Below are positions 28,718 through 37,096 of a stretch of 64,000 nt of DNA, piece by piece. The stretch lies in the NCBI GenBank assembly GCA_014695255.1, contig JACJNX010000042.1, forward strand, positions 62,001 to 126,000. Direction: 5' to 3'. Within the stretch, counting starts at the first letter, position 1. The number at the start of each line of letters is the position of its first letter. The translations under genes and the position numbers were made by a program. The notes under the pieces are model-generated. The model saw only the letters and a program-made list of their open reading frames with translations, searched no databases and was not told the origin of the DNA. This DNA comes from Cyanobacteria bacterium FACHB-63 (GTDB lineage Bacteria > Cyanobacteriota > Cyanobacteriia > Leptolyngbyales > Leptolyngbyaceae).

Positions 28718-29149
28718 ATGTCTTCAGTTCTGTTTCATTTAGCGTTTCCGGTTCGCGATATTCCTACAACGAAGACTTATTACGTAAACGGTTTGGGCTG
28801 TGGTTTGGGGCGAGAAAACGACCAATCCGCGATTCTAAATCTATACGGTCATCAACTGGTTGCCCACGTTACACCCGACGAGATTGCGCTCCAAAAAGGC
28901 ATCTACCCGCGTCACTTTGGGCTAGTGTTTACTGACGAAGCCGACTGGAAAGCACTGCTCGATCGCGCTCAACAAAAACAACTGACGTTTTATCAACAGC
29001 CAAAACAGCGGTTTCTCGGTACTCCACTTGAACACCGCACCTTTTTCCTGGTTGATCCGTTCGGCAATCTGATGGAGTACAAACACTACGCTCATCAAGA
29101 CGCGATTTTTGGCAATCAAGACTCAGGTTTGATTGGCGATCGCGCTTAA
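28718..29149 (+). CDS. VOC (glyoxalase/dioxygenase) superfamily protein
   Basis: 143 residues. Two beta-alpha-beta-beta-beta modules are suggested by [23 protein letters not shown] and by the later [20 protein letters not shown]. Likely metal ligands are His in FHLAF, His in RHFGLVF and Glu in NLMEYKHY. The pattern [10 protein letters not shown] is the family signature. The substrate is unknown. ATG 28718 and GTG 28712 are both possible. The stop overlaps the convergent recR stop by four bases (TTAA). Confidence 0.83.
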   Translation: MSSVLFHLAFPVRDIPTTKTYYVNGLGCGLGRENDQSAILNLYGHQLVAHVTPDEIALQKGIYPRHFGLVFTDEADWKALLDRAQQKQLTFYQQPKQRFLGTPLEHRTFFLVDPFGNLMEYKHYAHQDAIFGNQDSGLIGDRA

Positions 29150-29742
29150 TCTAATTCACGTCTGCCTTCAAGCGCTCTTGCCAAAGTCACTTCGTCGGCA
29201 TATTCCAAATCGCCGCCCATTGGCAACCCAAAGGCAATTCGAGTCACACGAGTAAAAGGTTTCAGCAAACTACCGACATACAGAGTTGTCGTTTCACCCT
29301 CAACACTGGGGCTAATCGCTAAAATTGCTTCTTCTACTTTCTGCTGGCTCACTCGTCGAACCAGTTGCTTGATATTGAGTTGCTCAGGTCCAATGCCATC
29401 GATCGGCGAAATCAATCCACCTAAAACGTGATACTTGCCGCGATACTCCCGCGTTTTTTCCAGCGCAATTACATCGCGAGAATCTGCTACAACGCAGATC
29501 GTTTTAGCATCGCGTTGAGGCGATCGACAAATATCGCAAACAGGTTCCGCCGATAAATGACCGCACACGGAACAGTACCCAACTTGTAGCTTCGCTTCCA
29601 TCAACGCCATCGCCAAGGCTTTCACTTCTTCTTCAGGGCGTTTAATCAGGTGCAGGGCTAAACGTTGGGCTGATTTGGGTCCAACACCAGGGAGGTGCTG
29701 CAATTGCTCAATCAATCGAGCTAGGGGGCGTGTGTAAACCGT
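29146..29742 (-). CDS. recR: recombination protein RecR, probable ACG start
   Basis: RecR loads RecA at gaps with RecF/RecO. Visible are the helix-hairpin-helix [13 protein letters not shown], a four-Cys zinc site [16 protein letters not shown] and the TOPRIM segment [17 protein letters not shown]. The first ordinary start is TTG 29715, which would remove the conserved VYTRPLARL helix and lies 34 bases from the only ribosome site (GGAGG at 29750-29754). The frame upstream holds no ATG, GTG or TTG before a stop at 29761. ACG at 29742 is 7 bases from that site and gives 198 residues, the normal length. The gene is certain; this start is an inference. Confidence 0.85.
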   Translation of the reverse strand, partial: TVYTRPLARLIEQLQHLPGVGPKSAQRLALHLIKRPEEEVKALAMALMEAKLQVGYCSVCGHLSAEPVCDICRSPQRDAKTICVVADSRDVIALEKTREYRGKYHVLGGLISPIDGIGPEQLNIKQLVRRVSQQKVEEAILAISPSVEGETTTLYVGSLLKPFTRVTRIAFGLPMGGDLEYADEVTLARALEGRRELD

Positions 29743-29787
29743 TGTCCTTCCTCCGATTCGCTAGATCGATCGTAGCGCAAACTGCCT

Positions 29788-30501
<714 letters not shown>

Positions 30502-31470
30502 TTAAACAATCACCGCCTCCAGGGGTCGCCGGAGAGAGCTTGGCATCTCTGGCGATCGCCCGAAACGCACCACCAGATCAGGTCTGCTAGACTTCAACCC
30601 CAAAGCCCTCGCAAAATGAGGTCGCACACTCGCTTCCTTAACTGGCTGGTTTACAAAGGCATTACGGATGCCTAGAGCAGTAGCCTGGAGAGCAAACCGT
30701 TCGTAACAGCGACCGACTTCGACCCAATGAGCCTTGTCATTAACGTCGGATACGAAGACCGCAATGCCTGCGGAACTGCGGATATAGCGCGTATTTTTGT
30801 CATTCTCCGGCTGCACCCGAACTAATGCCTTGAACAACAGGTTTCCTAGCCAGCGTGGTATTGATGGATTTCCAGTACTACGACTAGACAGCCCATCACC
30901 CGTACGGGCTGCTTCCTGGTCATTAAAGCGAATCCAGGATTTCAGCTCCTGCATAAAGGCATTATTGTTAATCTGCGCGGTGTTGCCCTGTACCACATAG
31001 TCCAGAACTGTTTCCATTTCAGCTCGCTCTGTCAGCATCATCACCCGCACACCATCCCCTTCTCCTGCCGTTTCTAGCAGCTTAATTTCTTCAGGGCTAA
31101 GGGGCTTGCCATCATACTCGGATCGGGTGCATTGTCGATGCGGGATAGCCTCGAACAGTGGAGTTACAGTGGGTGGTGAAGGTTCAAGCGCAATTTGCAC
31201 CGCCCCATCACCAGAGGCATTAAACGTAAATTGCCCCGATAGACCCTGCGCTTTTGCTGCCTGAATGAGATTCTCAGCAGCACATCCCAAGGAAACATAA
31301 AGGTGATGGTCATCTGGATCGACCATGGGACAACGCCGAGACAAATCTGGCAAGATTGAAATGGCGTGATCTTCTAATCGAAACTTCCAGCATTGGGTGT
31401 TGTGGCTAGACGGGGCGAGGATGGCATGACGGATGAGTTCTTTGAGTTGTGCGGTATGCTCGTCATTCAT
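30502..31470 (-). CDS. Acg-like nitroreductase-family protein
   Basis: 322 residues. Two half nitroreductase folds: RHAILAPSSHNTQCWKF at the start and SSAGIAVFVSDVNDKAHWVE...CYERFALQATALGIRNAFVNQP in the second half, as in the Acg (Rv2032) group of FMN-binding proteins. In Mycobacterium Acg binds FMN without obvious reductase activity, so an enzymatic role is uncertain. It is 33 bases downstream of the M23-like gene on the same strand and may share its transcript. Confidence 0.82.
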   Translation of the reverse strand: MNDEHTAQLKELIRHAILAPSSHNTQCWKFRLEDHAISILPDLSRRCPMVDPDDHHLYVSLGCAAENLIQAAKAQGLSGQFTFNASGDGAVQIALEPSPPTVTPLFEAIPHRQCTRSEYDGKPLSPEEIKLLETAGEGDGVRVMMLTERAEMETVLDYVVQGNTAQINNNAFMQELKSWIRFNDQEAARTGDGLSSRSTGNPSIPRWLGNLLFKALVRVQPENDKNTRYIRSSAGIAVFVSDVNDKAHWVEVGRCYERFALQATALGIRNAFVNQPVKEASVRPHFARALGLKSSRPDLVVRFGRSPEMPSSLRRPLEAVIV

Positions 31471-31503
31471 GGTGTCAGCCTCTTTTCTAGTTGGGTAAGG
31501 TGA

Positions 31504-32451
31504 TTAGGGAGGGGTCACGCGATCGCCACGAATCAGATAGCGTCCATTGAGTCGGATTGGCAACGGATCGCCAGAAAACGGTGTCGCAGATGATCCGGGT
31601 CGTTGAGCATGAATATGGAGATGAGGTTCATCGCTTGCCCCGGAGTTACCTACTTCAGCAATTTGATCGCCAACCTTGACCGCCATTCCACTCTGAACGG
31701 AGAGACTACGGGGACGAAAATGGGCGAGGGCAATATCTACATCCCCACAGCGCAGCATCACGTAATTACCGCTACGATTGACCTGATCGATTTCCGGGAT
31801 CGTCATGTCTGGAAAACCGTCGATCGCCGTGACAATTTTTCCTGTGCAAGGAGCCAATACGGGTTCACCATAAATTCGGTAGACAGTCGGATCGCTAGGA
31901 GCTAAGCCTGGTGCTCGCAAGCCGAATTGATCGGTCTGGATAATATCAAGCCCATAACTCTGCCCTCGATAGGCGCGAAAACGGGGAACTGACTCGTCTA
32001 GTGTCTTCAAGTGAGCATTAATCCAACTATCATTCCCACCATTGAGAATCAGATAGTGTGCGCCTTGCAGTGGAAACGCTAAATCAACCGTCGGAATTGC
32101 AGGAGGAAACTGACCTATCCAACTTCGAGCCGCTGCGTTGCCGATAAATATACCAAACGCAACGAACCCAACGATCGCCACCCAACCCAACCCACTAGAG
32201 GGCAGACGCTGCCGGGTCTGATGTCGCTTTAGTCCAACAATCAACCCTAGAAGAAAGAGGAGACTGTAGGCATAAGGCATCCACCAAGGGGGAAACATCC
32301 AGATTCCTGCACGAGCGATTGTAAATAAGAGAATCGCGGTGACGAGAGCTTGAAGTGAGAACCCCAATAAATTTTGCAGCGGCGCGATCGCGACCCCTGC
32401 GATCGCAGCAAGTGGTAAAACAAGTTGTGTCAGAATTAGCAAAATAAACAT
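31504..32451 (-). CDS. membrane-anchored M23-like (LytM) peptidase domain protein
   Basis: 315 residues. Four hydrophobic segments in the first 125 residues precede an extracytoplasmic LytM-type domain. The C-terminal metal region is intact (DEPHLHIHAQ with HxH, and DIALAHFRPRS), but the first zinc motif, normally HxGxD, reads SYGLD, so the zinc-binding His is replaced by Ser. The protein may therefore be an inactive scaffold, as with other degenerate LytM factors, or use another ligand. It follows the small LGFLGF protein gene by five bases. Confidence 0.8.
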   Translation of the reverse strand: MFILLILTQLVLPLAAIAGVAIAPLQNLLGFSLQALVTAILLFTIARAGIWMFPPWWMPYAYSLLFLLGLIVGLKRHQTRQRLPSSGLGWVAIVGFVAFGIFIGNAAARSWIGQFPPAIPTVDLAFPLQGAHYLILNGGNDSWINAHLKTLDESVPRFRAYRGQSYGLDIIQTDQFGLRAPGLAPSDPTVYRIYGEPVLAPCTGKIVTAIDGFPDMTIPEIDQVNRSGNYVMLRCGDVDIALAHFRPRSLSVQSGMAVKVGDQIAEVGNSGASDEPHLHIHAQRPGSSATPFSGDPLPIRLNGRYLIRGDRVTPP

Positions 32452-32456
32452 TGTTG

Positions 32457-32771
32457 CTATCGCTCTGTCCGAATTGCGAAACCAGATAGAATAGCGATGA
32501 TTGCTAGCCCTGCTAGCTCTGGGCTAGGACTCCCAAGAAATCCGAGAAAAGCCAAGCAGCCAAGAAAAGCCAGATAGACTTTTTTCCTTGGCTCGATCAT
32601 AATTTTCACCTTGGAAGTTGGGAGCGGTAGAAAAACCAAAAGCGCTCCCAACGATAGCAGTGACAGAGATGCCAGGTTTGCCAGATGCGCGTACTCTTGG
32701 CTGCCTCGAAACCCCAGAAACCCCAGGAAGCCCAAGATACCAAGAAAGCGTCCGTCATTTGCCCGGTTCAT
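32457..32771 (-). CDS. small hydrophobic protein with duplicated LGFLGF motif
   Basis: 104 residues from ATG 32771, with GAGG eight bases upstream. It has two related halves: LGILGFLGFLGFRGS and a membrane segment ASLSLLSLGALLVFLPLP, then LAFLGCLAFLGFLGSPSP and LAGLAIIAILSGFAI. The (L/F)GFLGF pattern recalls DUF3796-like membrane proteins. Function is unknown. It starts the set that continues with the M23-like and Acg-like genes, so it may be processed by or work with the membrane protein next to it. Confidence 0.7.
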   Translation of the reverse strand: MNRANDGRFLGILGFLGFLGFRGSQEYAHLANLASLSLLSLGALLVFLPLPTSKVKIMIEPRKKVYLAFLGCLAFLGFLGSPSPELAGLAIIAILSGFAIRTER

Positions 32772-32934
32772 GTGCTTCACCTCTGCTACAGGTTACTGTT
32801 AAGTAGAAAAATAATGTCTTAACTGTCTGAAAGAGATCCCTCCTGCTCAACAGTAAGGCTTAAATATGAGGAATTTGTGAGCAGTGCTGACGAGTAAAAC
32901 TCTGAGACTTTAGGGATAGTGCGATCGCCTGTCG

Positions 32935-33021
32935 GTCTAACGATCGCGCTCAGCGGACGCAGATAACCTTAGCAACTCAGTCAACAGATTGCAGCATTCC
33001 GGTGCAGCGCGGTTGTTAGGC
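32935..33021 (-). repeat. integron attC-type recombination site
   Basis: Read on the minus strand, GCCTAAC (33021-33015, form RYYYAAC) and GTTAGAC (32941-32935, form GTTRRRY) bound an 87-base element. The flanks continue the imperfect complementarity: AACCGCGCTGCACCGG at one end against the complement of CCGCTGAGCGCGATC at the other, with unpaired bases as in folded attC sites. The orientation is right for a cassette whose gene is the GNAT pseudogene: the gene's TAA lies within GCCTAAC. No integrase is in the window. Confidence 0.75.
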
Positions 33022-33506
33022 GGTTGTTATGCAGTGGTACGACGACCCCCACTGCTCTTTCGTGATTTGCCAATCTACCTCGCTCCAACCTCGTTCAGAC
33101 ATCCATGCGGAACCTGGATGGAGGCAACTACTTCCGCTCCAATCCACTCCGCCAATCGGGCAATCCGCGCGTTTGTGCTGACAGTGGAGCCAGAGATTAC
33201 CTCTAGCCTAAGTTGCCTGAACCCGGAATCGAGCAGGGCGCGTCCAACCTCGATCGCGTAGGCATATCGCCCCCAATAGTCGGGTGCAAGTTCGATCCCC
33301 AATTCCATCGCACCTGCATCACACCCCTTTCCCCGTAGTCTGCAGCAACCGACAAGCTTGCAAGGTTCACGCCGTTGCACAATCGCAAGTTGGTAGTTGA
33401 GCCGAGGATATTCAGAAGCCCAAGTGCAAAATCTTTCAAACAAACGTATTGAATTTTCAGGACTCGCTTCAGTTGGTTCGTAGAAGGTCTGACTGCGAGG
33501 GTCAGC
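33016..33506 (-). pseudogene. GNAT acetyltransferase gene cassette, frameshifted and 5' truncated
   Basis: RimJ/RimL-type N-acetyltransferase remains. One frame gives ADPRSQTFYEPTEAS, then CKLVGCCRLRGKGC, MELGIELAPDYWGRYAYAIE and NARIARLAEWIGAEVVAS, and runs out of family sequence near 33115. The rest of the family's C-terminus continues in another frame as PGSAWMSERGWSEVDWQITK and ends at a TAA inside the attC site. An in-frame stop (33507-33509) lies just upstream of ADPRSQ and the first 20-25 residues are unrecognisable. Either a decayed cassette gene or an assembly indel at 33115. Confidence 0.72.
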
Positions 33507-33732
33507 TTAATAGTCCAAGAATGGTGATCGATCTGACTCAACGAAATCACGCAGCAAAAATCTTTTGGTTACGATCTCCATATCAGCAAGCTGAAGGTTC
33601 AAACTGTATAACAAGTTATAGGAGTTTTCTAGAAATAATTACTGGTGTGAAAAAGTTAACAAATTTGCGAGCATTCTCGATCGAGAATGCTTTACTAAAA
33701 TTAGCGAGACTACATTCAAGGAAGATTTTTGC

Positions 33733-34152
33733 GTGGAACGTTTCATTCTAGTGCTAGAAGAAAATCCAGAACATACGCTTCTAATTCAATCCGCGTTTCA
33801 GCAGGATGCTTTTCAAGTCGAAGTAATCGCTGACGGCACAAGCGCAATCAATTTCTTACAGCGTCGCGGCGAATATTCTGAAGCTCCCCGCCCTGATTTA
33901 ATTCTACTCGATCTAAATTTACCTGGAAAACCGGGGCAAGAGATATTAACAGAAATAAAGTCTGACCCGAAACTGAGGCGGATTCCAGTTGTGATTTTAA
34001 CCAGTTCTGATCAAGAAGAAGACGTTTTTCAAAGTTATGCGCTGCAAGGTAATAGTTACGTGATTAAAGCTTCGGATTGCGATCGACTCTCGCAAATCGT
34101 TCAACGAATTAAAGATTTTTGGTTAGGAATTGTGACTTTACCATTAGAGTGA
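33733..34152 (+). CDS. single-domain response regulator, Rcp-like
   Basis: 139 residues, a CheY-like receiver without output domain. The phosphorylation site is Asp60 in LILLDLNLPG, with TSSDQEEDV (Thr) and VIKASD (Lys) completing the switch. The acidic pocket reads LEENPEH rather than the usual VEDNPAD. The C-terminal IVQRIKDFWLGIVTLPLE is the dimerisation tail of cyanobacterial phytochrome response regulators. The start is GTG 33733. It lies 243 bases before cph1 and is probably a second output of that system. Confidence 0.87.
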   Translation: MERFILVLEENPEHTLLIQSAFQQDAFQVEVIADGTSAINFLQRRGEYSEAPRPDLILLDLNLPGKPGQEILTEIKSDPKLRRIPVVILTSSDQEEDVFQSYALQGNSYVIKASDCDRLSQIVQRIKDFWLGIVTLPLE

Positions 34153-34395
34153 GCGCTCATTTCTATGGAGGATAACATTAAGTAAAAGCAACTAAGTAAA
34201 AATAAGTAGAAGCGGTTATTTCAGGCTGAAATTACTTCGGTTTTATTTAACAATCTGGCTTGATTTTCTAAGTTATGCTGCTGACTGAGAGTAGAAATAG
34301 AAATGCGGCAGCTTAAGATTTGAACTCTGCATCATCGGTCGAAAAGCTCCCCCATAAAGCACAATATTTTTCGCGCCTTGGGCGCAAGGACAGTC

Positions 34396-36699
34396 ATGAC
34401 CGATATCACTTTGGAAGCGCAACCAAGTAGCCTAATCAGCTTGAAGCAGCCTTCAATTCACCGCTTAACTGAGATTCAACCGCATGGTATTCTGATTGTC
34501 TTGCAGGAACCAGATCTAACTGTTTTGCAAGTTAGCGGCAACACGAATTCTGTCCTTCAGATTGCTCCAAACAATCTGCTAGGTAAAACGATCGATGAAA
34601 TTTTTGATTCATTCCAAGTTGAGCGCTTTCGGGAAGGATTAGCCGCAGATAACTTGGACTTTATCAACCCGACAAGAGTTTGGATCAGAAAAAGAGGCGA
34701 TGACTATGCTGTGTTTGATGCAGTATTTCATCGGAGTGCAGATGGATTCTTAGTGTTGGAATTGGAGCCTGCATTAGCTCAAGAAAACATTCCGTTTTTA
34801 AGCTTTTATCACCTTGCGAAAGCTTCGATTAATCAGCTACAAGCAACAGCAAATCTACAAGATTTCTGTCAGATTATTGTGCAAGAAGTTCGGAAAGTGA
34901 CGGGGTTCGATCGCGTCATGCTCTACAAATTTGATAGCGATGGTCACGGAGAAGTCGTTGCAGAAGAAAAAATCGAAGAACTAGAGCCTTATTTTGGCTT
35001 GCATTTTCCAGAATCAGACATTCCTCAACCAGCGCGTAAGATGTTTGTCTCAAACTGGATTCGTGTGATTCCAGATGCCCATGCTGAACCTGTTCCACTC
35101 TATCCTGCCAATAATCCTGTTACTCAGCAACCGACAGATTTAACGTTATCAATTCTGCGGAGTCCTTACGCCTGCCACACTGAATATCTGCACAACATGG
35201 GTGTAGGCGCATCGCTGACAATTTCATTGATGAAAGACCAAAAACTCTGGGGACTAATTGCGTGTCATCATCGCACCCCGAAGGCCGTTTCTTATGAATT
35301 ACGTAAGGCTTGCGAATTTCTAGGTCGAGTCATTTTTGCGGAAATTTCGACCCGCGAAGAAGCCGCAGATTATCACTATCGAATGCACTTAGCACGAGTG
35401 CAGTCTGCGCTGATTGAATCGATGTCTGAAGCAGAGAATTTTATTGATGGCTTAACTCAATCTGAGCTAAATTTATTGGATTTAGCAGATGCAAAAGGGG
35501 CTGCCATCTGTTTTGGAGGACGCTGGACAACGATCGGGCAAACGCCATCTGAAGAAGAGCTGAATTACTTGGTGCAATGGCTGGCAAAAAACGTCGATGA
35601 CGAAGTGTTTTACACGAGCGAACTACCCGCTATCTATTCGGATGCAGAGCGATTTAAACACGTCGCCAGCGGTTTACTCGCCATTCCAATTTCAAAGCGG
35701 AGCTACGTCCTTTGGTTCCGCCCCGAAGTGATCCAAACCGTGAATTGGGGGGGCGATCCCAATCATGCGTATGAACTGCAAGAAGTTGGCAATGAACGTC
35801 GTCTCTGTCCGCGTAAGTCGTTTGAATTATGGAAAGAAACGGTTCGGCTGAATTCATTACCGTGGAAACCCGTTGAGATCCAAGCAACTCTTGAATTGCG
35901 AAAAGCGATCGTCAACATCGTGCTGCGACAAGCGGAAGAATTAGCGCTCTTGGCACAAGATTTAGAGCGATCGAATGCGGAACTGAAAAAGTTTGCTTAT
36001 GTTGCCTCTCATGATTTACAAGAGCCGCTGAATCAAGTCGCAAACTATGTGCAATTGCTCGAAATGCGCTATCACGATTCCCTCGATCAAGATGCCACTG
36101 ATTTTATTGATTTTGCGGTCGAAGGCGTGAGCTTAATGCAGACTTTGATCGATGATGTTTTGGCATACTCAAAAGTCGATCTTAAAGGCATTGAATGGCA
36201 ACTAACTGATGCGGAAACTGCTCTGAATCATGCTCTAAGTAGCTTGCGTGGGCGGATTGCCGAAACTGGAACCCGCGTTACCTTTGATCCGATGCCACAG
36301 ATTGTGGCAGACGGCATTCAATTGATGCAGTTGTTTCAAAACTTGATTGGAAATGCAATCAAATTCAAGGGAAATGAGCCACCGCAAATCCATATCGGCG
36401 TTCAGCGACAGGAAGAGGCTTGGCTATTCTCAGTCCGAGATAATGGCATCGGCATCGAGCCGCAATTTAGCGATCGTATTTTCGTGATCTTTCAGCGGCT
36501 GCACACCCGCGATGAATATCCCGGATCAGGCATGGGATTAGCCATCTGTAAAAAGATTGTCGAATGCCATCGCGGACGCATCTGGGTCGAGTCAGAAATC
36601 GGTCACGGCGCGACTTTTCACTTCACCATCCCCGTTGGAGGACGAGATCCCAGCCATGCGATCGGACAAAAGAAAAACTATCTTTCTAATCGAAGATAA
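34396..36699 (+). CDS. cph1: phytochrome Cph1-type red/far-red light sensor histidine kinase
   Basis: 767 residues from ATG 34396, with AAGGA before it. The order is PAS (about 20-110), GAF (about 140-310), PHY (about 320-500), then the HisKA and ATPase domains. The bilin-linking residue is Cys260 in RSPYACHTEYLHNMG, so it should bind phycocyanobilin as Cph1 does; the N-terminus lacks the Cys used by biliverdin-binding bacteriophytochromes. The GAF motif FPESDIPQPARKMF and PHY tongue WFRPEVIQTVNWGGDP are present. The phospho-acceptor is His539 in ASHDLQEPLNQ; ATP-binding motifs are DNGIGIEPQF and GSGMGLAICKKI. Its 3' end overlaps rcp1 by 44 bases. Confidence 0.95.
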   Translation: MTDITLEAQPSSLISLKQPSIHRLTEIQPHGILIVLQEPDLTVLQVSGNTNSVLQIAPNNLLGKTIDEIFDSFQVERFREGLAADNLDFINPTRVWIRKRGDDYAVFDAVFHRSADGFLVLELEPALAQENIPFLSFYHLAKASINQLQATANLQDFCQIIVQEVRKVTGFDRVMLYKFDSDGHGEVVAEEKIEELEPYFGLHFPESDIPQPARKMFVSNWIRVIPDAHAEPVPLYPANNPVTQQPTDLTLSILRSPYACHTEYLHNMGVGASLTISLMKDQKLWGLIACHHRTPKAVSYELRKACEFLGRVIFAEISTREEAADYHYRMHLARVQSALIESMSEAENFIDGLTQSELNLLDLADAKGAAICFGGRWTTIGQTPSEEELNYLVQWLAKNVDDEVFYTSELPAIYSDAERFKHVASGLLAIPISKRSYVLWFRPEVIQTVNWGGDPNHAYELQEVGNERRLCPRKSFELWKETVRLNSLPWKPVEIQATLELRKAIVNIVLRQAEELALLAQDLERSNAELKKFAYVASHDLQEPLNQVANYVQLLEMRYHDSLDQDATDFIDFAVEGVSLMQTLIDDVLAYSKVDLKGIEWQLTDAETALNHALSSLRGRIAETGTRVTFDPMPQIVADGIQLMQLFQNLIGNAIKFKGNEPPQIHIGVQRQEEAWLFSVRDNGIGIEPQFSDRIFVIFQRLHTRDEYPGSGMGLAICKKIVECHRGRIWVESEIGHGATFHFTIPVGGRDPSHAIGQKKNYLSNRR

Positions 36700-37096
36700 C
36701 CGAGGCGATATTCGGCTCATCCAGGAAGCGCTCAAAAGCACCGCTACTGAATGTGAAGTCATAGTAGCGCGGGATGGAGTCGAAGCAATGCAACTCCTTC
36801 AGAGTCAGGAAACTTACCCAGACCTGATTCTGTTGGACTTGAATTTGCCGAGGAAGGATGGACGGGAAGTGCTCGCCGAGATCAAAGCTGATCCATCGCT
36901 GAAGCACATTCCCGTCGTTGTGCTGACGACCTCGCGCAATGAGGAAGACATTCATAAGAGCTACGATCTGCACGTGAATTGCTATATCGCCAAATCCCGC
37001 AATCTGAGCCAGTTGTTCAAAATCATTCGAGGGATTGAAGAGTTTTGGCTAGAAACCGCCACATTACCGATCAAAGTCGGACAGAGTCCCACTTAG
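36656..37096 (+). CDS. rcp1: response regulator Rcp1
   Basis: 146 residues. A single receiver domain with FLIEDNRGDIRLIQEAL (acidic pocket), Asp61 in LILLDLNLPRKDG, VVVLTTSRNEEDIHKSY and the C-terminal FKIIRGIEEFWLETATLP tail that mediates dimerisation in Rcp1. ATG 36656 lies within the cph1 end, giving a 44-base overlap and likely translational coupling. It should accept phosphate from Cph1. Confidence 0.95.
   Translation: MRSDKRKTIFLIEDNRGDIRLIQEALKSTATECEVIVARDGVEAMQLLQSQETYPDLILLDLNLPRKDGREVLAEIKADPSLKHIPVVVLTTSRNEEDIHKSYDLHVNCYIAKSRNLSQLFKIIRGIEEFWLETATLPIKVGQSPT

Noticed and set aside
33203-33550. 115-aa minus-strand frame over the GNAT region
   Set aside because: It is an out-of-frame shadow of the broken GNAT gene.
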